Assembly (NCBI GenBank): GCA_020342235.1
Contig: CP073213.1
Coordinates: 1,776,501-1,840,500 of the forward strand
Direction: 5' to 3'
Length of the DNA stretch: 64,000 nt
Source of the DNA: Saccharomycopsis phalli
Taxonomy: Eukaryota; Ascomycota; Saccharomycetes; Ascoideales; Saccharomycopsidaceae
The notes under the pieces are model-generated. The model did no database searches, had not been told where the DNA came from, and saw only the letters and a list, made by a program, of their open reading frames with translations. The position numbers and the translations under genes are program-made. Shown here in pieces: positions 48,374 to 59,016 of this stretch (its first letter is position 1; each line of letters starts with the position of its first letter).

Positions 48374-48840
48374 GGGAGGGTTTAGAGATATGTCGTATAC
48401 GTTTTATAGAAATTCATAATTGGGCCATTTATCGCCGTAGTAGCAAGGTTTCCTATTTGAGACTCGATTGGTCCACTCAGGGACTTCGGCCCGGGAGGCC
48501 TTTTGAGACTTATGAGTATCAGCCAAGACTACGGGTATCAGCCAAGACTTGAGGCGTCTTCCATAGCCTAATGTATACCCAACCTGGTTTCAAAGACCCT
48601 TTATTTCTTGGTGCGCGTAATGCCGTTTATAGCCTCCACCAAGATTGCCCAACTCGTGCGGCAATGTGCGCCACGGCTGTAATTTGGCACGCAAGTGCCG
48701 TGCAAAACCTCAAAATTTCAGCCCATGTGTGCATACCATAGTATCCATCGGACTTTAGTGAAGCCGGTTATAACAAACCGGGGGTCTCAATTTTCCGTTG
48801 GCTTTTCTGTCAACTATTCATCTCTACTACCATACACTTA
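48374..48840 (+). promoter_or_regulatory. Upstream region of small unknown gene
   Basis: This 467-bp gap contains a 15-bp direct repeat (GTATCAGCCAAGACT at 48516-48530 and 48535-48549), otherwise nothing recognisable. It is relatively GC-rich. Confidence 0.45.
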
Positions 48841-49227
48841 ATGGTGAAGAAGAACCGTTGCGAGTCCCTCTTCCCGGCTGCTACAAGCTACACGCAATTT
48901 AATCTACAGCCATATAACCACCAATGCACCAGCTCATACAGCAAGGACATTCTGGACTCGGTTGAGACCGAGGTCCAGAGTTTGTTTATGCACTATGGCA
49001 ATAACAGCTGCAATTCCAGCCCAGACTCGCTTCTATCTCCATTGTCGCCAATCCCCAATTCGCCTGGTGATTTTGGCATCGGGTCTCCAATGACTCCTTT
49101 TGACTTTCCTCTAGTGCTGGGAAAAATAGTTGGTCCCGATCCCAACTACAATGACGACGAGTATGATGACTGCATAGACTTAAACCATATATTATCCAAG
49201 GAAAGAAAACAGAGGAATATCCCATGA
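48841..49227 (+). CDS. Small phospho-site-rich protein, unknown
   Basis: This 128-residue protein is not recognised. After a basic start (MVKKNR) come Ser-rich residues, then a dense cluster of proline-directed sites (SPDSLLSPLSPIPNSP, then SPMTP), all possible CDK or MAPK targets. The C-terminus is acidic (NDDEYDDCIDLN) and ends KERKQRNIP. There is no membrane segment. The sequence looks like a disordered regulatory protein. ATG at 48841 is right at the first possible start after a promoter-sized gap; codon composition fits a gene but conservation cannot be checked. Confidence 0.55.
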   Translation: MVKKNRCESLFPAATSYTQFNLQPYNHQCTSSYSKDILDSVETEVQSLFMHYGNNSCNSSPDSLLSPLSPIPNSPGDFGIGSPMTPFDFPLVLGKIVGPDPNYNDDEYDDCIDLNHILSKERKQRNIP

Positions 49228-49726
49228 TCCAAAAAACAAATCATCTCGCACACGAAAAATCGCTTCAAGAAATCATGTCTACTGGTTTTAGTATCAACCC
49301 CACTATAGTGTCATCAGCACAACCCAATGTGGGAAACAACATACTACAGTTATCTGAGACATGTCGTGATCAAACAAAAAAAAGACTATAATGGAGTGGT
49401 ACACGTCTCACTAAAAAGAACCTTCATATTACAGGGTGCACATATATATAATTCGGTTCTAATCAATGTTTACTTTGCTGTCTTGTTCGTCCAAAAAAAA
49501 AAAATTTTTTTATGTTATCAGTACCCGGCATCAAACCAATGACTTCATCCCACGCCCATCGGATCCATACTGCCGGATATCACGTGACGCCATCAAGCGC
49601 GTTGGGCCATCAGGGGAAGTGCTCATCTCTCATACTATTCTCCATATAAAAATACTCGGGTTCTATCAGCTTCATTTCCCCTTAGACTTTACAGCACTTT
49701 GATTCAGAAATAACAGTTCACTAATT
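49228..49726 (+). promoter_or_regulatory. Upstream region of the BCAS3-like gene
   Basis: This 499-bp gap carries TCACGTGAC, a Cbf1-type element with core at 49581-49586, 140 bp before the ATG, and an A-run then T-run at 49492-49510. Small open frames here are unconvincing. Confidence 0.5.
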
Positions 49727-51871
49727 ATGCCTTCTAGACATGACCCAGCTGTTATATTTAGAACGTGAGTAGAGTCTTATCGTTTTGTTTCCTACACTCT
49801 AACTCTTAGGCGTGTCAACCCCTACAAGGCTATTCCGTACGGCAACTCCTCTTGGAGGCGGATGAAATCGTCTGTGTCCAATGCACTTACTGCCCCTTCA
49901 ACCACTGAACATCTCAAGGGAAAAATCGTCGAATTCGGAAACAACGGTGAGATAGTCGTCGCCAATCACAACATCATAGAAGTATGGGACTGGATCGCCC
50001 CATCACTGCAGAGGAGTATGAATCATTGCGGTGGAACCTTGTTTTTGACAGCTACTTATACTATTGATGCGTCTAAAGGATCTATTGTTCTGTTCAAGCC
50101 GCTCAACTGCTATAGGCGTTACAACCAATACGTCTTGATTGTATGTTTGGAGATCAAAAATGACCATTTTTTTAAAATTGTATCATTTGGTACCAGGTCT
50201 ACTGAAGAACAATCCTTGGTTTTACCTCCTATCTCGGTCGGTGGATTTCCATACAGTATCAAAAACTCTGAGAAGTTCTTTGTTATTAGCACAAATGAGG
50301 GCTCTTTGTCTATTTTTAACAAAGCTAATAGCAAGAGTCCACTATCTGATATAAACATCCAAGCTAAAATGTTTGATGGTAAGCCTTTGTTCGATTTAAG
50401 CGGTCGCTGGTTTGTGTACGTACCGAAAAACACCAAGGAAATATTACTGAACCTCAAAAAGTTGAACAGAAAAAAGAAAGGTGGTGATATTACAAAAAGC
50501 GAGGAGGTAACTCCTTTGAGGCTCCCAAGGTCTAGCAGCTTGCTAAGCAAATTTATTGATTCCTTGTCATCTACTGCCCTAGATGGTGCCTTAAAGTTGT
50601 CCGAGATTGGAACAAACAAAGTTAAGAGCTATTTACTAAACAAGGAAATCCCCCCTGATAATAGTCTCACTAAGGAACAACTCAAGCATATCAAAAATTC
50701 TCTTCTCAGCTTCATCAACGCTAATAACAGCACCAGCAAGAACACATCACAGTTTGTGGTGATTATGGATTTGGTTGTTGAAGAGCCCTTGGCAATATTC
50801 TCTCCCCCAGGAAACATTTCCAACATTTCACTCTCGCCATATGACTCGCATCTAGCTACTTCAAGTAGTAGGGGTGACAATGTGTTTGTTTGGGACTTGT
50901 CTAGGATTCCAAAAGAAGTTTCGTTAATCGCTAAACATAATCGTGGCAAGACTGCTTCCTCTATTGATCAAATTTTGTGGAATGTTGGAAGCTCTTCCAT
51001 TGGTATTGTTACGAGGGCGTCGGGCTCCTTGCATTGGTTTAATAATTATGCTAGTACCGCGAATGTATCAAGCGGGTGGTTACTCTCGGGGCTAAAAGCT
51101 AAGAAATTAAGCCTTGGCCCTCGTGCAGCAGAGGAATCTATACCCCAAAAACAAAGCCCTTTGAGTGCATCTGACTCAATAGAATTTAAAGACTCTAGGT
51201 TAAATACTGGCGACCAGCTTGTCAAAAGTTGCATCTTAGTTGTGGACGACCAGCAAGAGGCTATAACTGTTATTTCTCCTACAGATGGAAGCATCAACAG
51301 AAAGTATATTTTACCTGATGCAGCTGTACCTTCTCATTTATTGCCAGGATATTTGCGACCACTGAAAGACCTGAAAGACCTGAAAGTTCGAAGTTTAGAC
51401 ATTGGTACAATTCCAACAGAGTATACTAAGGAACCACTTTCAAATATTGAGATTCAAACTTGCGAGTCATTCCTGCCGCTATACTCATGCCGAAATGTGC
51501 AACTTGGAGTGTACAATTTCAACGCTACAGCAAAGACTAGAAGTTATGTGGAAGGCAGCGATTTACAGTTGGATACAGAAGCTCTTGATCCTGCGGGTCA
51601 GTTTAAAATTTCCAAAATAGGCTCGTTCCGAGATCAAGATTGTTTCAAGGAAAACTGTCGCACATTCGGCTCTGGTCTAACTGTGAACTTATTTCAATTT
51701 GGAAAGGTATCTGGACTACCGATATTCAAGGATAACGTAGAAAAAGAAGTATATCTGCCTGGACTGACTGAGAGTGACGAAAGCACAGGCCCTTGTACGG
51801 TACGGCGGCAAGAGACTGTGGGTTTGAGAAACTTGCAGTCTGCGTTGGAAGAAACATTGATAGGAAAATAG
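49727..51871 (+). CDS. BCAS3-like WD-repeat protein, one intron
   Basis: Exon 1 is 49727-49764 and exon 2 is 49810-51871, giving 699 residues. The 45-nt intron has GTGAGT, a branch-like CTCTAAC and TTAG. Splicing adds MPSRHDPAVIFRT and joins in frame at RVNPYKAIPYGNSSW. The central block SPPGNISNISLSPYDSHLAT followed by NVFVWDLSRIP matches the conserved beta-propeller region of BCAS3-like proteins of fungi and animals, which bind phosphoinositides at autophagic membranes. I know no clear S. cerevisiae equivalent. Without splicing the frame starts at the ATG 49862, missing 30 residues. Confidence 0.75.
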
Positions 51872-52130
51872 CGACTAGAAAATAAGATTTTAGATTATAG
51901 TATTGACTTGTTTAAAAATAAAAGGATATGCATTTGGCTGGGTTATTTATGCCATGAGACGTATGTAATAAATGGTATTTGTCGGAGATCGGTTATTTTT
52001 GCAATTGCAATTTATGTATTCCTTCCTCACTGAGTTGGTGTCTGCGAGAGATTGATATCATGTGATTATTGCTATTTTTTGGACTACACAATCAACTCGT
52101 GGGTGCACAGTCTATACTGCTGGAACTATA

Positions 52131-54943
52131 ATGAAGTTTGCCCAGTAAGTAGAGTGTGATGTATTTAAATTGACCAGAAATACTGACAGTAGATACCTTA
52201 ATGATAATCTAGTCGCAGAATGGAAGGCACAGTACTTGGACTATAAAGTAAGTAACATAACTTCTAGAATAAATGTTCCTTTGCTAACGATTATAAGGTC
52301 GGTAAAAAGAAATTGAAAGGAATACGGATTCCAAGTGGATCGGTTAGCAGTCCTTTAAAACATTTCAAGCAAACCGTGGATATTTCACCTGTACTGGAAA
52401 ATACAGCCAAGAGAGGCAGCATTAGTACCCTAAGCACCTTTAAGCTTCCCTCCCCCGCCCTAGATTCTCGGGATCCTGAACCTCACACAAAAGCACTGAA
52501 TAGTGTGGATGGTATTGACTTGTCTTCGCCGGTTGTAACAGCTAAAGACCGTGGACACAAACGAGACATTGTGAGAAACGAGCGGACCCCTTTATTGGAA
52601 CCCGGACTACCGTCAATTGTAGAAAGGGCAGGTCATACGGAGAGAAAAAAATCGATAGTTGGAAATTTTAATGAGAGCATTTTTAATGTTGTCAAGCGTC
52701 GATCCTCTAGTTTGATCAACTCCGAAAGTGTGTCCTATCTTAGGAGACGGGGATCCCTGATTCCAGCGCAGGAGCTGATTCTGCTAAAAAATTCATTTGA
52801 AACCGACAAGGCAGAATTTCTTGCATGGTTGGATCTCGAGTTAAATAAAATCAATAGCTTTTTTAAAAAGAAGGAAGGCCAATCTATTCAAAGATATTTA
52901 CTACTTCAAGACCAATTGGTTCAGTTGCGCGAGCATAAACATAACAGAAATGACCTGCAACAAGCAGCAGATGATTCGGGCCATTCGGGAGATCAAGAGC
53001 TAGGATTGGCAAATAAAGTGACCCATGGTGGTAAAGAGGCTATTTCCAAGATCCAAAAATGGGACTTGCCTAGTTTGCCGCGGTTTAGCTTTCTCTCTGA
53101 AAATAATAATGACGATTCGGACCCTCTGTATAATCAACGAGACTACAAAAAGAATCAAACTCCTCGGCCTGTTTCCGTGGCTTACAGTCTGGCTAAACGG
53201 CAATTAAAACATGCAATTTTGGAATTTTACAGAAGTTTGGAATTGCTAAAGGGCTATAGGGCGCTCAACAGAACGGCATGCCGTAAGATGATAAAGAAAT
53301 TTGACAAAGCCACGGAGTCAAATTATCTACCCGAGTTCGTGAATACAGTAAATAAGTCCTACTTTGTCACCAGTGATGTTTTGGATAATCTTATGACCAA
53401 GGTAGAGAATTTGTTCACGTATTACATCTGCAATGGCAACAGAAAGTTGGCCATAGAAAAATTACGCAGTAAAGTGAAGACTGAAGAGCACTATGGGCCA
53501 TTATTCTTGGGTGGGTTGTTTATAGGTGCCAGTGTTCCGTTGATAATCTTCACTATCATAAAGGGAGCGGAAGATAGGCATTTGTATCCAGAATACAGCC
53601 AATTACTCCAAATATGGGGAGGCTTCATTCTTACTATAATCTTGCTCTTGTCATTTACAATTCATTTTTACGTCTGGGACAATTACAAAATCAATTACAA
53701 GTTTATTTTTGATTTCGATATTCACACTGCCTTAGACTTCCGTCAGTATATCTTTTTGCCTAGTTTACTACTTTTGTTAGGTACTCTTATCAGCTATTAT
53801 TCCTTTGAGAATAGTTATAACTGGCCAAAAGCTTTTTTACCTAGAGATATGCCATGGATTTTTGTTGGTTTGTGCTTGACAATTTTTTTGGTTCCATTGC
53901 CTATATTCTACTACAAATCCAGAAGATGGTTACAGACTACAATCTGGAGATTAATATTAAGTGGTTTCTACTCCGTTGAGTTTAAAGATTTTTTCGTTGG
54001 AGATATATTCTGCTCATTGACTTATTCAATGAGTAACATATCTTTGTTCATATGTCTATATGCGACCCATTGGGAGCTGGCACTCCGGTGTGGCAGTAGT
54101 CAATCAAGGGTTCTAGGGTTTTTATCCACGCTCCCTTCAATTTGGAGATTCTTACAGTGTTTCAGAAGATATGCTGACACAGGAGAATGGTTTCCTCATT
54201 TGGCCAATATGGCAAAGTATGGTGTTGGCATTGTCTATTACATGTGCTTAAGTCTTTTCCGAATAGACAATAGCGATGTTCACAAGAAGGCAATTTTTAT
54301 TTTGTTTGCCTGTTTAAATTCGGTATACAGTGCAGTTTGGGATATTTTCATGGACTGGTCATTGATGCAGTTGGATTCCAAGAATAAGTTTCTTAGAAAT
54401 AACCTTGGCTACAAGAACATGAATTTTCTCTACTATGCCGCAATGGTCATAAATGTTATTCTTAGATTTCAATGGATTTTCTATGTCTTTTTCCCACGGA
54501 CAATACAGCATTCTGCCTTGACAAGCTTCGGTGTTGCGCTCGCGGAGGCACTCCGAAGATTTATTTGGGTGTTTTTCAGAATGGAGAATGAGCACTGTAC
54601 AAATGTGAATTTGTTAAAGGCTTCAAGGGAGATAACATTGCCATACCCAGTGATGTATCGCTTAAACGCCAACATTCCAACGCCTAGTATGCATGCACAC
54701 GATGATATCTCTGATTCAGAAAGCGGTACAGATGATGTGGGGGAAGCCAAACCAGAATCATTCTTCCGTACAATTAGTCGGGCGGTTACTTCAGCACATG
54801 TCAAAGACTTTCAAAGACCAAAGCGGAAGCCACAGCATCAAGAACATAGCGATGATGATGACGACGACGGTGATGACGATGACGAAGATGATGTTGCTGG
54901 AGTAGATGGAGATTACGAGCAGGAGACCCAAATCAGCGGATGA
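52131..54943 (+). CDS. SYG1: SPX-EXS phosphate exporter family (Syg1/XPR1), two introns
   Basis: Exons 52131-52144, 52193-52247 and 52298-54943 give 904 residues; S. cerevisiae Syg1 is 902. Splicing restores the SPX start MKFAQYLNDNLVAEWKAQYL and DYKVGKKKLKGI. Intron 1 (48 nt) has GTAAGT, TACTGAC and a CAGTAG double acceptor; intron 2 (50 nt) has GTAAGT, TGCTAAC and AAG. The SPX domain continues to about 375 (YRALNRTACRKMIKKFDKAT) with a long low-complexity insert. The EXS membrane domain follows with GSSQSRVLGFLSTLPSIWRF and WFPHLANM. The C-terminus is acidic. By XPR1 homology it probably exports phosphate and senses inositol pyrophosphates through SPX. The frame without introns begins on TTG. 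Confidence 0.95.
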
Positions 54944-55526
54944 TTTTGAAATGATATGTTTGGGTGGATCACTCAAAATGAGACATGCTGTACCTGAATG
55001 CACATAGATGTACCTCTATTCTTGGAATTTAACAACATTTTACCCAGTCTGCATTGGAGTGTGCGTATGCATCAAGCTGTCATTTTTGCAAAGGAATCGT
55101 ATCCTCATTTGATGTATAAGAGGCAAATACATTGAGTGCAATAGGTATCGCCACTTAAAAAAGTATGTACAGGAATCATATATATGCCGACATTTATAGC
55201 CGATACCTCGTTACTTGTTGTGGGGCCAATAAATTCATACGGGGCTTTGTCGTGAATTGAATCGCGTAATTATTCCCTTTCAATTTTTAGAGGAGTTTTT
55301 TTTTCCTTTTTTCCTTTTTCTCAGCTGTTGAGTTTCAATAATACTATTTTCACGCCGTCACAGTTATATAAAAGGGGATGAAATTGGCTTTTTCTCCACT
55401 GAAACTATACGACTTAAATTACTCACACGCCTAAATTCTCATCATCACTTTTATTATTAGATCGTCGGGTCAGGACACTTTAACAAGCACAACTATTGTC
55501 GTTTTTGCTTTTATGGTTTGGGGAAA
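54944..55526 (+). promoter_or_regulatory. Promoter and long leader of the RRM-protein gene
   Basis: This 583-bp gap has a TATATAAAAGG box at 55365-55375, implying a leader of perhaps 100 nt or more. An out-of-frame ATG at 55513 opens an eight-codon upstream frame ending at 55539, which overlaps the main ATG at 55527. Confidence 0.6.
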
Positions 55527-56702
55527 ATGCATGCATTGAAAGCGGTACCAAGGGACAACGTGAGTGAACCACCAGAAGTGAATACAATCAAAATCTCAAA
55601 TCTTCCAGAGATCATTGTTAGGAAAGATATTGAAGAGTTGGTATCACTGAGAATAGACAAATCCAAGATAGTAAATATACGGATTAATGGCACAATAGCC
55701 CTAATTGATATTCGTGGCTACAACTTGGCTTGGAAAATAGTCAATTCTTTGAACGGCAAAAAGTGGAAAGCTAGAGAATTGGTTCTACAGTTTGCAAACG
55801 GCAGTAAGCCTGCAATTACCTATTTTGGAGACCCTGATGACAATTACTATAATCCGCTAAACTATTATCCTTCTAACATGATGTACATGCCTCCTCAACA
55901 ACGATATTCTTATGACAGAAAATACTCTTCAGGTTCGTCAAAGTCTGACCCTGGGTCCCGGAAAAATTCAACTTCTTCTCGAGGCTCTAGTGGCTCAGCA
56001 CCATCGATTTCGCTGCCCCCGATAAAACCAAATGATAAGCTATTAGATCCTTACTTGGTCAGCCCCAATCCATTTTCTTCTGGATTTGTCTCAATGCTTC
56101 ATCCTTTTGGATCACAACAGGAACCGGCAAATGGGTATCATAGTCAATACTACTGGAACATGTTTTACCCCTACCCGGTTCTGCCCATGGCACCTTTGGC
56201 AAATGGTAATAGGTACACCGGCGACTTTCTCGGAAATAAATATAATAATATTCTTTACATACCTGAGAGTGAATCTATTGACGACAAGAGACTTTTCTTT
56301 GGGAACTTGCCGTATGCCACCACTTTAGAAGATTTAAAATTGGCTCTTCATATGAAGCAATTACGAAATTTCGAAATTGAAATACCTTCTAAAGATCAAG
56401 CAAAAGGTTATGCCTTGGTGACATTTCAATCCAAAGAGAATGCAGACCAAGCTATAAGTTTATTTAACAATTGTAAATTTCAAGGAAGACGGATAACGGT
56501 AAGACATGACAAGTTCCCAAGCTTGGCACACAAAAACAAAACTAACAGTGAAATTTTTGACTACTACAATGGTAGAGATCTTGATTCAAAGGATGCTAGC
56601 CTTTCTAGTTATAAGCATGAGAGCAAGGAAAATGGCGGTTCAAATGAATTAGAAGAAGCAGAAATTGCTAGAAGTTTAGCTGTTGAGCTAAATTTAAAGT
56701 AA
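55527..56702 (+). CDS. RRM-type RNA-binding protein
   Basis: A 391-residue protein. The C-terminal RRM (about 254-328) is clear: RNP2 is LFFGNL (256-261) and RNP1 KGYALVTF (293-300). An N-terminal region (about 19-92) looks like a degenerate RRM, beginning TIKISNLP. Between them is a long Ser-, Pro- and Tyr-rich linker (NYYPSNMMYMPPQQRYSY), probably disordered. The gene family is not recognised. The frame reaches to a TTG at 55518; the ATG is 55527. It has a strong TATA box and an overlapping upstream ATG, suggesting regulated translation. Confidence 0.8.
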   Translation: MHALKAVPRDNVSEPPEVNTIKISNLPEIIVRKDIEELVSLRIDKSKIVNIRINGTIALIDIRGYNLAWKIVNSLNGKKWKARELVLQFANGSKPAITYFGDPDDNYYNPLNYYPSNMMYMPPQQRYSYDRKYSSGSSKSDPGSRKNSTSSRGSSGSAPSISLPPIKPNDKLLDPYLVSPNPFSSGFVSMLHPFGSQQEPANGYHSQYYWNMFYPYPVLPMAPLANGNRYTGDFLGNKYNNILYIPESESIDDKRLFFGNLPYATTLEDLKLALHMKQLRNFEIEIPSKDQAKGYALVTFQSKENADQAISLFNNCKFQGRRITVRHDKFPSLAHKNKTNSEIFDYYNGRDLDSKDASLSSYKHESKENGGSNELEEAEIARSLAVELNLK

Positions 56703-57313
56703 CAGTATTTAATGAACTTGGCTTAATTAAATATTGAATCATTATTGTAGTCATATCGTACATCATTGTTCAATTTGGTGCTATATATACTGACATAACC
56801 CTAAATGTGACTTTGTCTTTTCAAACACCAAATTACTCAAACAAATTCAGCTGTGTCACAAGAAAATGCTTAATTATGCTATTATGAAAGGAAAATTTGA
56901 TATAATACTACTTACTTGTGTAAATACTTTCAGATATTCTTCTGAAAACTTAGCGTATTGTCTAGTGGGAAAGGCCGGAATTGGAAAGTCTGAGTAATAA
57001 TAATAAGATCTGTATCGGAAAGGAACCAAAATGAAATATTAAATAGCGTGTCAGTCCCCTAGATTTTTTCAATTAATATACTATACTTCTATCCTTCTAG
57101 GCATAACAAATCATCATAGCCTAGAGAATCAAAAGCTGCAGCACGGTGTTACGCCAAAACTATTTGAAGTATATCCCCGTTTTTCCGGCAAACAAAGACA
57201 TGGTTATCTCCTAAGACCGGCATTAACCTTGTACGTACTACAGCATTGGTTTCCTGGAAAACAAATAGTTCACTTTATTGCATTCTCTATAGAATATCTA
57301 TTTTTCCCTAGAA
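56703..57313. other. Gap between convergent RRM-protein gene and HIS1
   Basis: This 611-bp AT-rich stretch lies between two 3' ends. I looked for tRNA or snRNA signatures because GTCTAGTGGGAAAGG near 56959 resembles an A box, but no matching B box or cloverleaf follows. Confidence 0.45.
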
Positions 57314-58252
57314 TTACTGTCTAGCATTGAAGATTTCAAGCAAGAGGATATCAGATGCACCGGCCTTCTTCAACAGATCCATAATCACCCCCTTTTGATT
57401 TCGCTCAATCATACTGCTAACTGCCACCCAGTCATTGTCTTCAAGTGGCGATATAGTCGCAGCCCTGCGACCTGGTGTTAGTTTTAGCACCTCTGGCAAG
57501 ATAGATCGTGGTGCATTATAGTTACACAACACCCAACGCTGTGCAACCAAAACACCTGCGAGTCTTTGCTTGACCGTCTCCACAAGTTCTGGATGTGTAG
57601 GGTTCTTACTGGTAATCAAATAAGCAGAGGTATCCAAGAGTGTATCAATGTCTATCAACCCTGCTGCCCTCATAGTTTCTCCAGACTCCACCAAGTCAAC
57701 CACTGCATCAGCGACACCAAGAGCCACAGAAGCCTCCACCAGTCCCCCGACGTACTTGATTTTGGTCTTGATTGGTTGACCTGGTTTGACACCTTCAATC
57801 TTTTCGAAGTACTCTCTAGTCAAGTTTGTAAAGGACGAAACAATGGTCTTCCCAATAAGCTGCTCGGGCAGTTTGTAGGCGCCCTTCTCAGCAACTTGCA
57901 ATTGTAAACGACACTTGCCAAACAACAAGTCCATAGTCAATTCCACATCTGCTTCACTCTCGCGGACCTGGTCTACACCAGTGATTCCAATGGAACATTT
58001 ACCTTCAGCAACAAACGTAGGAATATCTGCAGCAGGAAGAAATACCAACGCAATTGGTAAACTTGTGGACAAGGCAATATCCAAACGGTTGTGTCTGTGG
58101 AATACAATATCAGACCCATTTAACAATTGAACACATTTTGCATAAAGTCTACCCTCTAATTGTTAGTACATTATGGAGATTCATAATTTATGATGCTTAC
58201 TCTTAGGAACTGCAAATAATAATCTATCGCTTAAGTGATTCACCAAATCCAT
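57314..58252 (-). CDS. HIS1: ATP phosphoribosyltransferase, one intron
   Basis: First enzyme of histidine synthesis, joining ATP and PRPP; long-form type, feedback-inhibited by histidine. Exon 1 is 58201-58252 and exon 2 is 57314-58155, giving 297 residues, the same length as S. cerevisiae His1. The 45-nt intron has GTAAGC, TACTAAC and AATTAG. Splicing restores MDLVNHLSDRLLFAVPKK and GRLYAKCVQLLNGSDI; the PRPP-binding region DAVVDLVESGETMRAAGL and the regulatory C-terminal domain are intact. A TGAGTCA Gcn4 motif is 42 bp upstream. Divergent from RPS28. Confidence 0.97.
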
Positions 58253-58293
58253 TTTATACTGTATGAGGTGATGTTTCTGGAAATTTGTCTCTA

Positions 58294-58300
58294 TGAGTCA
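58294..58300. promoter_or_regulatory. Gcn4-type site in HIS1 promoter
   Basis: TGAGTCA is a perfect match to the Gcn4/AP-1 consensus TGASTCA, 42 bp upstream of the HIS1 ATG on the shared HIS1-RPS28 intergenic region. General amino-acid control of HIS1 by Gcn4 is well established in yeasts. Closeness to the start suggests either a short leader or a downstream transcription start. Confidence 0.75.
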
Positions 58301-58516
58301 ATGTTGGAACGTCAGGCGCTCACAACCGGAAGTGAGCCCACGTGAACCCGAACGCAACCCAATATAGAGAAGGAAATTCAAAAATTTGAACAAACAATTC
58401 ATCCATACACCAATTTACCCAAAATCATTACCCGCAAACGACGCAAAAAAAACTTCCTCAAGACATTTGGGCCTTGACATTTTTCACATATCAAGAAACT
58501 TTTATAGCCAGTCAAA

Positions 58517-58911
58517 ATGGTATGTCTACACTATCCAGTCAAATTGTGGATCACTGAATGCCTGATGGTTCTTATCAACTGAGTGGTTTTTATTTATTGT
58601 TATGATAGACAATGTTGTCGGAGCATGATAAATTATTGGCCGTTCAGGATGAACCCAAATCATCGATTTGGCATTATCAATATCTTATTGAGTTATACTA
58701 ACAGCTTTAGGATGCTAAAACCCCAGTTACTCTTGCTAAAGTTATCAAGGTCTTAGGTAGAACCGGATCTAGAGGTGGTGTCACCCAAGTCAGAGTTGAA
58801 TTCATTGATGATTCTTCCAGAACTATCGTCAGAAACGTTAAAGGACCAGTCAGAGAGAATGATATCTTGTGTCTTATGGAGTCTGAGAGAGAGGCCAGAA
58901 GATTACGTTAA
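58517..58911 (+). CDS. RPS28: 40S ribosomal protein eS28, intron after the start codon
   Basis: Exon 1 is only the ATG (58517-58519). A 191-nt intron (58520-58710) has GTATGT, TACTAAC and CTTTAG. Exon 2 (58711-58911) continues [20 protein letters not shown] and ends [10 protein letters not shown], giving 67 residues, the same length as yeast Rps28 and nearly identical. It is a small ribosomal subunit protein near the mRNA exit. This intron is much longer than the others here and uses the ribosomal-gene donor GTATGT. No other gene overlaps. Confidence 0.97.
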
Positions 58912-59016
58912 ACAAAGTTTATGCATACATATTAAGTAATGAAAAATAATGTTTAATTATCATAATCATAAAGAAGTTTACCAAGCGGTACGTTTCAGTG
59001 TAGATGTCATTTTTGA

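Noticed and set aside
56950-57000. Possible tRNA near GTCTAGTGGGAAAGG
   Set aside because: Resembles a tRNA A box, but no B box or T-arm follows at the right spacing and no cloverleaf can be folded.
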